From: Streptosporangium nondiastaticum | GTDB lineage: Bacteria > Actinomycetota > Actinomycetes > Streptomycetales > Streptomycetaceae | DNA: 58,699 nucleotides | NCBI RefSeq assembly: GCF_003011965.1 | Contig: NZ_PXWG01000033.1 | Span: 1 to 58,699 of the forward strand | Direction: 5' to 3' | Shown here: piece after piece, positions 31,941-40,328 of the stretch | Layout of the letters: each line of letters starts with the position of its first letter | How positions within the stretch are numbered: the stretch's first letter is position 1 | Program-made: the position numbers and the translations under genes | The notes under the pieces: model-generated | What the model saw: the letters and a program-made list of their open reading frames with translations, nothing else | The model's database searches: none | What the model was told of the DNA's origin: nothing

Positions 31941-33128
31941 ATGAACGCGCGTACGAATGCGAAGGTGAAGGGCGGCTGGCCCGCAGTGGTGGCGGTCGCC
32001 GCCGGGACGTTCTCGGTCGTGACCAGCGAGATGCTCCCCGTCGGCCTGCTCACCCCGATCGGCTCCGGGCTCGGCGTCCCGGCCGGCACGGCCGGGCTGA
32101 CGATGACCGTGCCGGGCCTCGTGGCGGCCGTGGCCGCGCCCGCGGTGCCGGCGGCCGCGGGGCGGCTCGACCGGCGGTGGGTGCTCGCCGGCCTCATGGG
32201 CCTGCTGGCCGCGGCCAACCTCCTGTCGGCGGCGGCACCCGGCATCGAAGTCCTGGTGGGGCTGCGGGTCCTGGTGGGGGTGTGCATCGGGGGAGTGTGG
32301 GCCGTGGCGGCCGGCCTGGCGCCGCGGCTGGTGCCGGAGCGGTCCGTGGGACCGGCGACGTCCCTGGTCTTCAGCGGCATCGCCGTGGCATCGGTGCTCG
32401 GCGTCCCGGCCGGGACCTTCGCGGGCGGGCTGGGCGGCTGGCGCGTGGCGTTCGCGGCCGTGGGCGTGCTGTCCCTGGCCGTGGCGGCGGCGCTCGCGCT
32501 GCTGCTGCCCCCGCTGCCGCCGGAGCGCGCCGTGCGGCCGGCGGAGGTCGCGGGGCTGCTGCGGCTCCCGGGGGTACGGGCGGGCCTGCTGGTCGTCCTG
32601 CTGCTGGTGACCGGGCACTTCGCCGGTTACACCTTCGTCCGGCCCGTCCTGGAGCGGGCGTCCGGTGCCGGCGCCGGCCTGATCAGCGGACTGCTGCTGG
32701 CGTACGGCGCGGCGGGCGTGGCCGGCAACTTCCTGGCGGGCACGGCCGCCGCGCGCGGCCCGCGCGGCCCGCGCCGCGTCCTGCTGGTGATCTCGGCCGC
32801 GCTGGCCGTCGTGGTCCCGGCGATGTCCGTCCCGGCGGGCGGCGCCGTCGTGGCCGGCGCCCTCGTCGTGGCGTGGGGGCTGGCCTACGGAGGAGTCTCG
32901 GTCGCCACGCAGGGGCTGCTGACGGCGTCGGCCCCGGCGGCCCGGGAGGCGGCGTCGGCCCTGTTCGTCTCGGCGTTCAACGCGGCGATCGCGCTGGGGG
33001 CGCTGCTCGGAGGGCGGGCCGTGGACGCGGTATCGCTGCCGGCGGCGCTGTGGCTGGGCGGGGTGCTGGTGGCGGGGGCGCTGGGGGTGCTGGTGAGCCG
33101 GCCGGGCGGGGGCTCGGCGGACCGGTAA
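31941..33128 (+). CDS. MFS transporter (AraJ-type efflux)
   Basis: The 395-residue membrane protein has 12 hydrophobic segments. The DHA1/AraJ-like N-terminus TFSVVTSEMLPVGLLTPI (about 22-39) and the LDRRWVLAGL loop between TM2 and TM3 are typical of sugar or drug efflux proteins. ATG 31941 has GAGG upstream, and an in-frame ATG at 31890 is less likely. It is divergent from a LysR regulator that presumably controls it. The exported compound is unknown. Confidence 0.9.
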   Translation: MNARTNAKVKGGWPAVVAVAAGTFSVVTSEMLPVGLLTPIGSGLGVPAGTAGLTMTVPGLVAAVAAPAVPAAAGRLDRRWVLAGLMGLLAAANLLSAAAPGIEVLVGLRVLVGVCIGGVWAVAAGLAPRLVPERSVGPATSLVFSGIAVASVLGVPAGTFAGGLGGWRVAFAAVGVLSLAVAAALALLLPPLPPERAVRPAEVAGLLRLPGVRAGLLVVLLLVTGHFAGYTFVRPVLERASGAGAGLISGLLLAYGAAGVAGNFLAGTAAARGPRGPRRVLLVISAALAVVVPAMSVPAGGAVVAGALVVAWGLAYGGVSVATQGLLTASAPAAREAASALFVSAFNAAIALGALLGGRAVDAVSLPAALWLGGVLVAGALGVLVSRPGGGSADR

Positions 33129-33249
33129 CCGTATGGTGACGAACCCCTCGTCCCGGGCGGCCATGACCCGGCGATCCCTGGGTATACGCGGCTCGACGGA
33201 TGCCAAGCGCCAGGTCAGGTCAGCAGGTCAGCAACGAGGGAGCCGCCGG

Positions 33250-33627
33250 ATGGTTGTGATCGAAGCCCCGTACGGGGACGCCGCCCGCGCGCGTCACGCG
33301 ACGGCGGAGTTCCTGGCCCGCCACTGCCCCTGGGCGGATCCCGACGCCGTCGTCCTGGTGGTGTCGGAGCTGGTCACCAATGCCATACGGCACGCGGGCG
33401 GCTGGTGGAGGCTGTGCGTGCGGGCCGTACAGGACCGCCTCGTGGTGGAGATCGTCGACACGAGCCCGCGGCCGCCGCAGCCCCGCACCCCGGACTTCGG
33501 CGGGGGCGGCGGGCTGGGCTGGCACATGGTGGAGCGGCTGGCCGGCCTGCTGGAGGTGGACCGGAGGCCGGACGGGAAGACGGTCCGGGCGACGTGGGTG
33601 GAGCCGGCGGGCGTGGGGGCGGCGTAG
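33250..33627 (+). CDS. RsbW-like ATP-binding anti-sigma-type protein
   Basis: The 125-residue HATPase_c_2 protein has the N-box VVLVVSELVTNAIRHAGG (about 36-53), the G1 box EIVDTSPRPP and the G2 region GGGGGLGWHMVERLAGLLEV. Streptomycetes have dozens of such proteins; some are anti-sigma factors, others are kinases with no known partner. It converges on a SigB-family sigma gene, which makes that sigma factor a candidate partner. ATG 33250 has GAGGGAG upstream. A 14-bp tandem repeat spans its stop codon. Confidence 0.88.
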   Translation: MVVIEAPYGDAARARHATAEFLARHCPWADPDAVVLVVSELVTNAIRHAGGWWRLCVRAVQDRLVVEIVDTSPRPPQPRTPDFGGGGGLGWHMVERLAGLLEVDRRPDGKTVRATWVEPAGVGAA

Positions 33628-33681
33628 GCAGTACGGCGTAGGCAGTACTGCGCGCGCTCAGCGGACGGGCTCAGCGGACGG
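33621..33681. repeat. Two tandem duplications at the stop of the RsbW-like gene
   Basis: GGCGTAGGCAGTAC occurs at 33621-33634 and again at 33635-33648; the first copy contains the TAG stop (33625-33627). Eight bases later GCTCAGCGGACGG occurs twice in tandem (33656-33668, 33669-33681). Confidence 0.9.
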
Positions 33682-33690
33682 AGGCCCCCG

Positions 33691-33715
33691 GGCCCGGGGC
33701 GACCGGCCCCGGGCC
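33691..33715. terminator. Bidirectional terminator between RsbW-like and sigma genes
   Basis: GGCCCGGGGC (33691-33700) and GCCCCGGGCC (33706-33715) pair perfectly over the loop GACCG in a convergent gap. Confidence 0.8.
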
Positions 33716-33729
33716 GCTGCCTGCGGGCG

Positions 33730-34641
33730 CTACCTACGGGTGTGCACCCGTCCGCGCGCCTGCCCCTGTTGTCCGAGCATCCCCGCCCGCAGCCGCCCCA
33801 GGATCCTCGTCAGCAGCCGCGAGACGTGCATCTGCGAGATGCCCAGCTCCGCGCCGATCTCCGACTGGGTCATCTCCCCGCCGAACCGCATCCGGAGGAT
33901 CTGCCGGTCGCGTTCGTCCAGCTCGGCGACGAGCGGTTTGAGCGCGTGCAGGTTCTCCACGCCTTCGAGGGCGGGGTCGGGTCCGCCGAGCCGGTCGGCG
34001 TAGGTGGTGCCGGTCTGCTCGGGGCCGTCGTCCACGGGGACGTCGATCGAGCCGGCCGTGTAGCCGTTGCCGGCGACGATGCCCTCGACGACCTCCTCGC
34101 GGCTGATGCCGAGGTGCTCGGCCAGCTCGGCGGGGGTCGGCGTGTGGTCGAGCCGCTGGGAGAGCTCGCCGGTGGCCTTGGCCAGCTCGACGCGCAGCTC
34201 CTGCAGGCGCCGCGGCACGTGCACCGACCAGCCGGTGTCGCGGAAGTGCCGCTTGATCTCGCCGACGATGTACGGCACGGCGAAGGTCGTGAACTCCACC
34301 TCGCGCGAGAGGTCGAACCGGTCGATCGCCTTGATCAGGCCGATCGTGCCGACCTGGATGATGTCCTCCATCTGGTCGCCGCGGCTGCGGAACCGGGAGG
34401 CGGCGAAGCGGACGAGCGAGAGGTTGATCTCGATCAGGGTGTTGCGTGCGTACTGGTAGGCGCGGGTGCCCTCCTCCAGCTCCCGCAGCCGTGCGAAGAA
34501 GAGCCCTGACAGCGCGCGGGCGTCCCGCGGCGCCACTGTGGTCGCGTCCTCGATGTACGGCAGCCCCCCGACCGCGTCTTCGAGCCGCTGCGGGGCAGCC
34601 GCCGAATGCTCTGTCGTAACCGTGGATGCCGTGATGGTCAC
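33730..34641 (-). CDS. SigB/SigF-family RNA polymerase sigma factor
   Basis: The 303-residue sigma factor is a paralogue of SigH in this window. Regions 2 (INLSLVRFAASRFRSRGDQMEDIIQVGTIGLIKAIDRFDLSREVEFTTFAVPYIVGEIKRHFRD), 3 and 4 (MTQSEIGAELGISQMHVSRLLTRILGRLRAGML) are intact. Replacement of YATPTV by FAVPYI separates it from SigH. I start at GTG 34641 with GGGGAGGA upstream. It is convergent with an RsbW-like gene. I cannot assign which of the several Streptomyces paralogues it is. The upstream 273 bp hold no gene. Confidence 0.92.
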   Translation of the reverse strand: MTITASTVTTEHSAAAPQRLEDAVGGLPYIEDATTVAPRDARALSGLFFARLRELEEGTRAYQYARNTLIEINLSLVRFAASRFRSRGDQMEDIIQVGTIGLIKAIDRFDLSREVEFTTFAVPYIVGEIKRHFRDTGWSVHVPRRLQELRVELAKATGELSQRLDHTPTPAELAEHLGISREEVVEGIVAGNGYTAGSIDVPVDDGPEQTGTTYADRLGGPDPALEGVENLHALKPLVAELDERDRQILRMRFGGEMTQSEIGAELGISQMHVSRLLTRILGRLRAGMLGQQGQARGRVHTRR

Positions 34642-34914
34642 ATCGTCCTCCCCAGATCCGTAGGTGACCTCCGCCCGCCTACCCGGTGACCCGTGGCCCA
34701 TGCCTCCCGGTTCGGGGAGCGGGGCGTAAACGGAGGAAAATACGACGGAACGTCAGGCGTCAGTCGCACGGCAGAGTGTGCGGTCGGACGTATGGACGGA
34801 TGCGTAGCCGGAGGCGCGGAAGTCGGGCGCCGGGCGCCGGCGCACGGACCGGGCAGCCCCGCGACGCCGTACGGTCACCCGCGCGTTCCCCGCGCGTCAC
34901 CGGCGGACGTGAAC

Positions 34915-35631
34915 ATGCCACACATGAGCGCACCGATACCGGCCCGCCGCGCGGCCCTCGCCCTCGCCGCCACCGTCCTGGCCACGGCCGCGACCGCCGC
35001 CACCACCACGGCCGCAACCGCCGCCGACGCCGGCCGCCCCGCCGCCGTCACCACGAGCACGGGCACGAGCACGGGCACGAGCACGAACGCGGGCACGAGC
35101 GCGCTCGCCGGGCACACCTCCGGCACCGCGGGCCTCAAGGGCGTCGACTACCTCACCTGGCAGCGCGACGTGCAGGCCGTCGTCGACCAGGCCCTGCCCT
35201 ACGTCAAGGAGCGCACCGGGAATGCGCACGGCCGTAAGCAGGCCGTCGTCCTCGACATCGACAACACCTCGCTGGAGACCGACTTCCACTGGACGTACCC
35301 CACGCCGGCCGTGAAGCCGGTGCTGGACCTGACCCGGTACGCGCACGACCACGGCGCCGCCGTGTTCTTCGTCACCGCCCGCCCCGGCATCCTCGACGGC
35401 CTCACCGAGCACAACCTCCGTGAGGCCGGCTACCCGGTCGACGGCCTGTACGTGCGCCACCTCCCCGACCTCTTCCAGGGCGTGAGCACGTACAAGACCG
35501 CCAAGCGCGCGGAGATCGAGAACAACGGCTACACGATCATCGCGAACATCGGGAACAACACGACCGACCTGGTGGGCGGCCACGCGGAGCGGGCCTTCAA
35601 GCTGCCGGACTACGACGGCAAGCTTTCCTGA
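34915..35631 (+). CDS. Secreted HAD-family (class B/IIIB-type) acid phosphatase
   Basis: The 238-residue protein has a signal peptide (about 1-37), then a Thr/Ser/Gly linker built from a 12-bp DNA repeat (ACGAGCACGGGC, about three copies, residues 45-62), then a HAD phosphatase domain. Motif I is LDIDNTSLETD with Asp114, Asp116 and Thr118; motif II is FFVTARPG; later motifs include NIGNNTTDLVGGHAERAFKLPDY. It should hydrolyse phosphomonoesters outside the cell. ATG 34915 has GGCGGA upstream; ATG 34924 is possible. Its stop lies in a 15-bp tandem duplication. Confidence 0.9.
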   Translation: MPHMSAPIPARRAALALAATVLATAATAATTTAATAADAGRPAAVTTSTGTSTGTSTNAGTSALAGHTSGTAGLKGVDYLTWQRDVQAVVDQALPYVKERTGNAHGRKQAVVLDIDNTSLETDFHWTYPTPAVKPVLDLTRYAHDHGAAVFFVTARPGILDGLTEHNLREAGYPVDGLYVRHLPDLFQGVSTYKTAKRAEIENNGYTIIANIGNNTTDLVGGHAERAFKLPDYDGKLS

Positions 35632-35656
35632 GCCGACCGGGCCTGAGCCGACCGGG
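35627..35656. repeat. 15-bp tandem repeat spanning the acid phosphatase stop
   Basis: CCTGAGCCGACCGGG at 35627-35641 is followed directly by an identical copy at 35642-35656. The first contains the TGA stop (35629-35631). Confidence 0.92.
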
Positions 35657-35663
35657 CGGCCCG

Positions 35664-35717
35664 TAAGGACGTCAGTACCGCTAAAGACGTCAGTACCGCT
35701 AAGGACGTCAGTGCCGC
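35664..35717. repeat. 18-bp tandem repeat (three copies) over the stop of the GlsB-like gene
   Basis: TAAGGACGTCAGTACCGC and two near-identical copies run at 35664-35681, 35682-35699 and 35700-35717, each differing from the first by one base at most. The copy nearest the gene contains its TGA stop (complement of 35708-35710). As the unit is a multiple of three, every copy repeats an in-frame stop. Confidence 0.93.
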
Positions 35718-35971
35718 GCCTTCGCCCGGTCGAGCGCGGCCACGCCCAGCGCGGCCAGGCCGATCTGGATGAGCCACTCGATCCAGTCGATCCCCTTGGT
35801 GTCGTCGACGCCCAGCCAGTGGGCGATGGCCGCGCCCAGGAACGCGGCCGCGATGCCCACCACGATCGTCCACAGCACGCCGATGTGCTGGCGCCCCGGC
35901 ACGACCAGCCGGCCCAGCACACCGATGATCAGACCGATGATGATTGCACTGAAAATTCCGGAGATTTCCAC
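35708..35971 (-). CDS. GlsB/YeaQ/YmgE-family membrane protein
   Basis: The 87-residue protein has three hydrophobic segments: SGIFSAIIIGLIIGVLGRLVVPG, HIGVLWTIVVGIAAAFLGAAIAHWLG and EWLIQIGLAALGVAAL. The Gly-rich first helix followed by RLVVPG is the signature of the transglycosylase-associated family. These small proteins are stress-linked in many bacteria and their function is unclear. Start ATG 35971. The stop lies in a triple 18-bp repeat, and the tail after the last helix is short. Confidence 0.9.
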   Translation of the reverse strand: MEISGIFSAIIIGLIIGVLGRLVVPGRQHIGVLWTIVVGIAAAFLGAAIAHWLGVDDTKGIDWIEWLIQIGLAALGVAALDRAKARH

Positions 35972-36132
35972 GGCTCCCCCTCTTGCAGCCTGTTGCCGCC
36001 CTTCCGGACCGGTTCCTCTCGGTACTTCTGCCCAGCCGCCGGGCGGCGCATGTCCGCCCTTCCGCCCGCCGCACCCTGCCTAGACTGGTCGTGCCGGGCG
36101 CCGGGACGCGCGGCAGGAACGGGAGAGCGACA

Positions 36133-36555
36133 GTGGCCGCAGGTGTCGGAAGCTTCGAGGACGTCGAAGAGGACCTCAGCGAGGGCCTCGGCGACCCCGC
36201 GGCGGACGTGCTCACCGAGGCGGCCGCCGCGTTCGGGCTGCTCGCCTCGCCCGCCCGGCTCCATCTCGTGTGGGCCCTGGCCCAGGGCGAGAGCGACGTC
36301 ACCGCCCTCGCCGAGCGGGTCGGCGGCGCGCTGCCCGCGATCAGCCAGCACCTCGCGAAGCTGAAGCTGGCCGGGCTCGTGCGCTCGCGCCGCGAGGGCC
36401 GGCGCATGGTCTACCTCGTGGACGACCCGCACGTCGTCACGATCGTCCGGCTGATGGTGGGCCAGCTCGCCGACCGCAAGGCCGGGGCCGCCGCCGGGGC
36501 CGCCGGTGCGCGCGGCGCCGCCCGCACCGGGCGCCTCCATGGCCTGGGCGCCTGA
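36133..36555 (+). CDS. ArsR/SmtB-family regulator
   Basis: The 140-residue winged-helix protein (about 28-105; FGLLASPARLHLVWALAQGESDVTALAERVGGALPAISQHLAKLKLAGLVRSRREGRRMVYLV) starts at GTG 36133 with GGGAGAG upstream. It has no cysteine, so a thiolate metal site is excluded. The DDPHVV segment on helix 5 could offer Asp/His ligands, as in nickel/zinc/cobalt sensors, but the full set is not evident. The C-terminus is Ala/Gly-rich. It overlaps the P-type ATPase gene by 17 bp, so both are one unit and it presumably controls that pump. Confidence 0.9.
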   Translation: MAAGVGSFEDVEEDLSEGLGDPAADVLTEAAAAFGLLASPARLHLVWALAQGESDVTALAERVGGALPAISQHLAKLKLAGLVRSRREGRRMVYLVDDPHVVTIVRLMVGQLADRKAGAAAGAAGARGAARTGRLHGLGA

Positions 36556-39217
36556 TCGCCCGGCCGCGCCAGGACGAGCCACCGGCCGGAACGGAGCCAC
36601 CGCACTGGAGGTCCTGCGCGCGCTGGAGAGCGGGCCGCGGGGCCTGACGGAGGCCGAAGCCGACGCGCGGCTCGCGCGCCACGGTGAGAACGCCTTCCCC
36701 GGCCGCCGCCCCGACCCCTGGCCGCGCCGTTTCGCGCGCAGCCTGCGCGACCCCTTCACCGCCGTCCTCCTCTCCCTCGGCCTGGTCTCGGCGGCCCTCG
36801 CCGCCTGGGGCACCGCCTGCGTGATCGCCGTCCTGGTCACGGTCAGCTGCGTGCTGCGCGCCACCGGCGAGCACCGCGCCGACCGCTCGGCGGCCGCCCT
36901 GCGCGAGCTGGTGGCCACCACCGCGACCGTCCGCCGCCGCGCCGCGGAGCCGGACGCCCCCGTGACCCGCGAGCTGCCCGTCGAACAGCTCGTCCCGGGC
37001 GACGTCGTGCTGCTCGCGCCCGGCGACCTCGTCCCCGCCGACCTGCGGCTGCTCCGCACGACGGGCCTGACCGTGCACGAGGCGGCGCTGACCGGCGAGT
37101 CCGCGCCGGCCGCCAAGGGCACGGCCGGCGACCTCTGCCTCCAGGGCAGCAGCGTCGTCTCCGGCAGCGCCACCGGCGTCGTCGTCGCCACCGGCGCGGA
37201 CACCGTGCTCTCCGGCGCCCTGCCGCAGGACCGCGGCCCGCGCCTGCCCGGCCCCTTCGACCGCTCCGTGAACGGGATCGCCTGGACCCTGGTGCGGTTC
37301 ATGCTGCTCACCGCGCCCCTGGTGCTCGTCGCGAGCGCGCTGCTGCGCGGCCGCGGCCTGGAGACCCTGCCCTTCGCCGTCGCCGTCGCCGTGGGGCTCA
37401 CCCCCGAGATGCTGCCGGTCGTCGTGACGACCGCCCTCGCCCGCGGCGCGGCCCTCCTCGCCCGCGGCGGCGAGGTGATCGTCCGACGGCTGCCCGCGCT
37501 GCACGACCTCGGCGCCGTCGACGTGCTGTGCGTCGACAAGACCGGCACCCTCACCCAGGACCGGCCGGTGTTCGACCGCGCCGTCGACCCCGAGGGCCGC
37601 GACGACCCGGCCGTCCTCCGCTGGGCCGCCGTCGCCGCCCTCTGGACGCTCCACCTGGCCGAGCTCCCCGCGCCCGACGCCCTGGACGAGGCCCTCCTCG
37701 ACGCGGACGAGGAACGGGGCTCCGGCGCCGACGGCGTCGAAGGCGTCGCGGCGCTCCCCTGCGGCCCGGGCCGCCGCATTGCCTCGGCGCTCGTACGGGT
37801 GCCGGGCGGGTACGCACCGGGTGGCTGCGAAACGAGCGGTCCGGAGCCGGCGCTGCCGGGCAACGTCCGCATGCTCACGGGCGCCCGCGGCCCGGCCGGC
37901 ACGTACGTCCTCGTGGTCAAGGGCGCCGCGGAGGACGTCCTGGAGCGCTGCACGCGGGTGGCCGACGGCGCGGACGGCAGTGGCCCGGCCGGCGGGCGCC
38001 CCCTCGGCCCCGAGGACCGCGCGCGCCTCGCCGCCCGGGCGGACGCCCTCGCGGAGAGCGGTCTGCGGGTGCTGGCCGTCGCCGTCGCCGAGCGGCCGGC
38101 GAGCACGGGCCCGTACGCGCCCGAGGACGAGCGGGAGCTCACCCTCGCCGGCTTCGTCGGGCTGCGCGACGCCCTCGCGCCCACCGCCGCGGAGGCCCTG
38201 ACCGTCCTCGCCGGCCGCGGCGTGGCCGTCAAGGTCCTCACCGGCGACCACCCGGGCACGGCCGCCCGGGCCTGCCGCGAACTGGGCCTGGACCCCGGCG
38301 AACCCCTGACCGCCGCCCGGATCGACGCCGCCGGCGACGCCGAACTCGCCCGGCTCGCCGCCCGCACCACCGTCTTCGCCCGCTGCGCCCCCGAGCACAA
38401 GGCCCGCGTCGTCCACGCCCTGCGCACCGCCGGGCACACGACCGGCTTCCTCGGCGACGGCGTCAACGACCTGGCCGCCCTGCGCGCCGCCGACGTGGGC
38501 ATCTGCCCGCGCGACGGAGTGCCCGTGGCCCGCGAGGCCGCCGACGTCGTCCTCGCCTCGAAGGACCTCACCGCCCTCGGCCGCGCCGTCGCCACCGGCC
38601 GCCGCAGCACCGGCCACATCGCCGCCTACCTGCGCATCACGCTCTCGTCCAACCTCGGCAACGTCATCGCGATGCTGACGGCGGGCCTGCTGCTGCCGTT
38701 CCTGCCGATGCTGCCCGCCCAGGTCCTCGTGCAGAACCTGTGCTTCGACGCCGCCCAGCTCTCCCTCGCCTACGACCACCCCGCCGCCACGGTCCACGAG
38801 CGGCCCACCGTCCTGCGGCCCCGCGCGCTGTTCCGCTTCATGACGGCCTTCGGCCTCCTGAACGCCGCCGCGGACCTCGCGACCTTCGGCGTCCTGGCCC
38901 TCACCCTGCGCTCCGCCGGCAGCACCGGCGGCCAGGCCGCCTTCCACGCCGGCTGGTTCACGGAGAACCTGCTCACCCAGGCCCTCGTCATGCTCCTGCT
39001 CCGCGCGGGCCGGGACGCCGCCGAGCGCCGCGCCCCGCTGCCGGTCCGCCTGGCGACCACCGGCCTCGCCGTCGTGGGCCTGCTCCTGCCCCTGTCCCCC
39101 CTGGGCCCGGCCCTGGGCATGACGGCCCTGCCGCCGCTCTACTACGGCCTGATGGCCGTGGTCCTCTCGCTGTACGGGACGGCGCTGGCGGTGGCCCGCA
39201 AAAAAGCCCGCGCATAA
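36539..39217 (+). CDS. P-type ATPase of the MgtA (P3B-like) group
   Basis: The 892-residue cation pump has an N-terminal cytoplasmic region, TM1-2, the actuator domain with LTGESAP, TM4 with GLTPEMLPVVV (the MgtA-type ion site, not the CPx of heavy-metal pumps), catalytic Asp333 in DKTGTLT, and the GDGVND hinge near 639. Six TM segments form the C-terminus (QVLVQNLCFDAAQLSLAYDHP is MgtA-like). Family members move Mg2+. Control by ArsR is unusual for magnesium. The start at ATG 36539 (inside arsR) has no clear ribosome site, which suggests coupling; other starts are possible. The stop lies in a repeated AAAAAGCCCGC[GA]CATA motif. Confidence 0.92.
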   Translation: MAWAPDRPAAPGRATGRNGATALEVLRALESGPRGLTEAEADARLARHGENAFPGRRPDPWPRRFARSLRDPFTAVLLSLGLVSAALAAWGTACVIAVLVTVSCVLRATGEHRADRSAAALRELVATTATVRRRAAEPDAPVTRELPVEQLVPGDVVLLAPGDLVPADLRLLRTTGLTVHEAALTGESAPAAKGTAGDLCLQGSSVVSGSATGVVVATGADTVLSGALPQDRGPRLPGPFDRSVNGIAWTLVRFMLLTAPLVLVASALLRGRGLETLPFAVAVAVGLTPEMLPVVVTTALARGAALLARGGEVIVRRLPALHDLGAVDVLCVDKTGTLTQDRPVFDRAVDPEGRDDPAVLRWAAVAALWTLHLAELPAPDALDEALLDADEERGSGADGVEGVAALPCGPGRRIASALVRVPGGYAPGGCETSGPEPALPGNVRMLTGARGPAGTYVLVVKGAAEDVLERCTRVADGADGSGPAGGRPLGPEDRARLAARADALAESGLRVLAVAVAERPASTGPYAPEDERELTLAGFVGLRDALAPTAAEALTVLAGRGVAVKVLTGDHPGTAARACRELGLDPGEPLTAARIDAAGDAELARLAARTTVFARCAPEHKARVVHALRTAGHTTGFLGDGVNDLAALRAADVGICPRDGVPVAREAADVVLASKDLTALGRAVATGRRSTGHIAAYLRITLSSNLGNVIAMLTAGLLLPFLPMLPAQVLVQNLCFDAAQLSLAYDHPAATVHERPTVLRPRALFRFMTAFGLLNAAADLATFGVLALTLRSAGSTGGQAAFHAGWFTENLLTQALVMLLLRAGRDAAERRAPLPVRLATTGLAVVGLLLPLSPLGPALGMTALPPLYYGLMAVVLSLYGTALAVARKKARA

Positions 39218-39242
39218 CCCGCACATAAAAAGCCCGCACATA
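39201..39242. repeat. 16-bp direct repeat spanning the ATPase stop codon
   Basis: AAAAAGCCCGCGCATA at 39201-39216 returns as AAAAAGCCCGCACATA at 39227-39242. A third CCGCACATAA lies between them. The first copy runs into the TAA stop (39215-39217). Confidence 0.88.
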
Positions 39243-39317
39243 GCAGCGCACCCGGCCCTCGTGCTCCTCGCGGGAGTACGGGGACCGGGTGCGCCGCTCG
39301 AACAGGCTGACCGGCGA

Positions 39318-39713
39318 TCAGGCCTGCTTGGTCTCCCAGAAGATCCGGTCGATCTCGGCGATGAGCTCCAGCGCCTTCTCGCCCGTCTTCGGGTCGTTGG
39401 ACGCCTTGGCGGCGCTCAGGGCCTTCAGGGTGTCGTTGACCAGCTGGTGCAGCTGCGGGTACTTCTCGAAGTGCGGCGGCTTGAAGTAGTCGCTCCAGAG
39501 CACCGAGACGTGGTGCTTGGCGAGCTCCGCGCGCTGCTCCTTGATGATGAGCGCACGGGCGCGGAAGTCCGCGTCCTCGTTCGCCTGGTACTTCTCCTGG
39601 ACGGCCTTGACCGACTCCGCCTCGATGCGGGCCTGGGCGGGGTCGTAGACACCGCAGGGCAGGTCGCAGTGGGCGCTGACTCGCACCTTGGGTGCGAACA
39701 GGCGGGAGAGCAT
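39318..39713 (-). CDS. sodN: SodN, nickel superoxide dismutase precursor
   Basis: The 131-residue precursor has a 14-residue leader (MLSRLFAPKVRVSA) followed by the nickel hook HCDLPCGVYDP, where His15, Cys16 and Cys20 become residues 1, 2 and 6 of the mature enzyme after cleavage. The rest is the all-helical hexamer-forming body (WSDYFKPPHFEKYPQLHQLV). It disproportionates superoxide in the cytoplasm. ATG 39713 has GAGGAAGGA upstream and a TAATCT-like -10 at 39751-39756 (complement). In S. coelicolor, nickel availability controls sodN through Nur and a small RNA. The protease needed for leader removal is the divergent neighbour sodX. Confidence 0.97.
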   Translation of the reverse strand: MLSRLFAPKVRVSAHCDLPCGVYDPAQARIEAESVKAVQEKYQANEDADFRARALIIKEQRAELAKHHVSVLWSDYFKPPHFEKYPQLHQLVNDTLKALSAAKASNDPKTGEKALELIAEIDRIFWETKQA

Positions 39714-39854
39714 AGAGCTGTCCTTCCTCGTGATCGTCTTCTCAGGTGCGAGATTACTCGGTGTGGGAAGGCTTTTCTCGGGTGCCCCGGGGGGCTTAGG
39801 ACAAAAGACCGGTGTCAGTCTGGGACTGGTGGAGGATACGGACCGGGAGGTGCC

Positions 39855-40328
39855 GTGGTGCAGGAGCAAGTGGACGAGCGCGGGCAGGAGCAGGACCGCG
39901 AGCGTCGCGGACTGCTGCGGATCGGGCTGGCCGAGGTCTACAACCCGTCGATGGTGCCGACGCTGAACCCCGGGGACCAGCTGGTCGTCCAGTACGGAGC
40001 GGTGGTGCGGCCGGGTGACGTGGTGGTGCTGCGCCACCCGTTCCGGCAGGACCTGCTGATCGTCAAGCGCGCCGTGGAGCGGCGCGAGGGCGGCTGGTGG
40101 GTGCGGGGGGACAACCCGCTGGTCGAGAACGACAGCCGGGAGTTCGGCGCCGTGCCGGAGGAGTTCGTGGTGGCCCGCGCGCTGGTGCGGCTGCGGCGGC
40201 CCCCGGAGGCGGGTCAGCGTTCGGCGGGCGCGGTGCTGTCGTGGCTGGCGTCGGCGCTCAGGCCGGTGCGGTCGCTGCCCGCGGGGGCCTCGGCCGCGCG
40301 GCTCTCCAGGCGCTTGCGGGCCCGGTAG
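39855..40328 (+). CDS. sodX: SodX, SodN-maturing S26-type peptidase
   Basis: The 157-residue protein is of the signal-peptidase (S26) fold without an obvious membrane anchor. The catalytic Ser32 lies in NPSMVPTLNPGD and general-base Lys71 in LLIVKRAVE; GDVVVLRHP and WVRGDNP are further family boxes. It removes the SodN leader so that His1 can bind nickel. The start at GTG 39855 has GGGAGG upstream (GTG 39858 is equivalent). Its 3' end overlaps the convergent CGNR gene by 115 bp. The last 40 residues, Ala/Ser/Arg-rich, look like the by-product of that overlap and may not be conserved. Confidence 0.93.
   Translation: MVQEQVDERGQEQDRERRGLLRIGLAEVYNPSMVPTLNPGDQLVVQYGAVVRPGDVVVLRHPFRQDLLIVKRAVERREGGWWVRGDNPLVENDSREFGAVPEEFVVARALVRLRRPPEAGQRSAGAVLSWLASALRPVRSLPAGASAARLSRRLRAR

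Noticed and set aside
31845..33206. N-terminal extension of the LysR ORF
   Set aside because: Open frame only because it is antisense to the MFS gene; no similarity to any domain.
35043..35100. Tandem DNA repeat as regulatory array inside acid phosphatase
   Set aside because: The ACGAGCACGGGC repeats are in-frame and simply encode a Thr/Ser/Gly linker.
35929..38619. Long minus-strand ORFs opposite arsR and the P-type ATPase
   Set aside because: No motif; Arg/Ser/Ala-rich shadow frames of a clear P-type ATPase.
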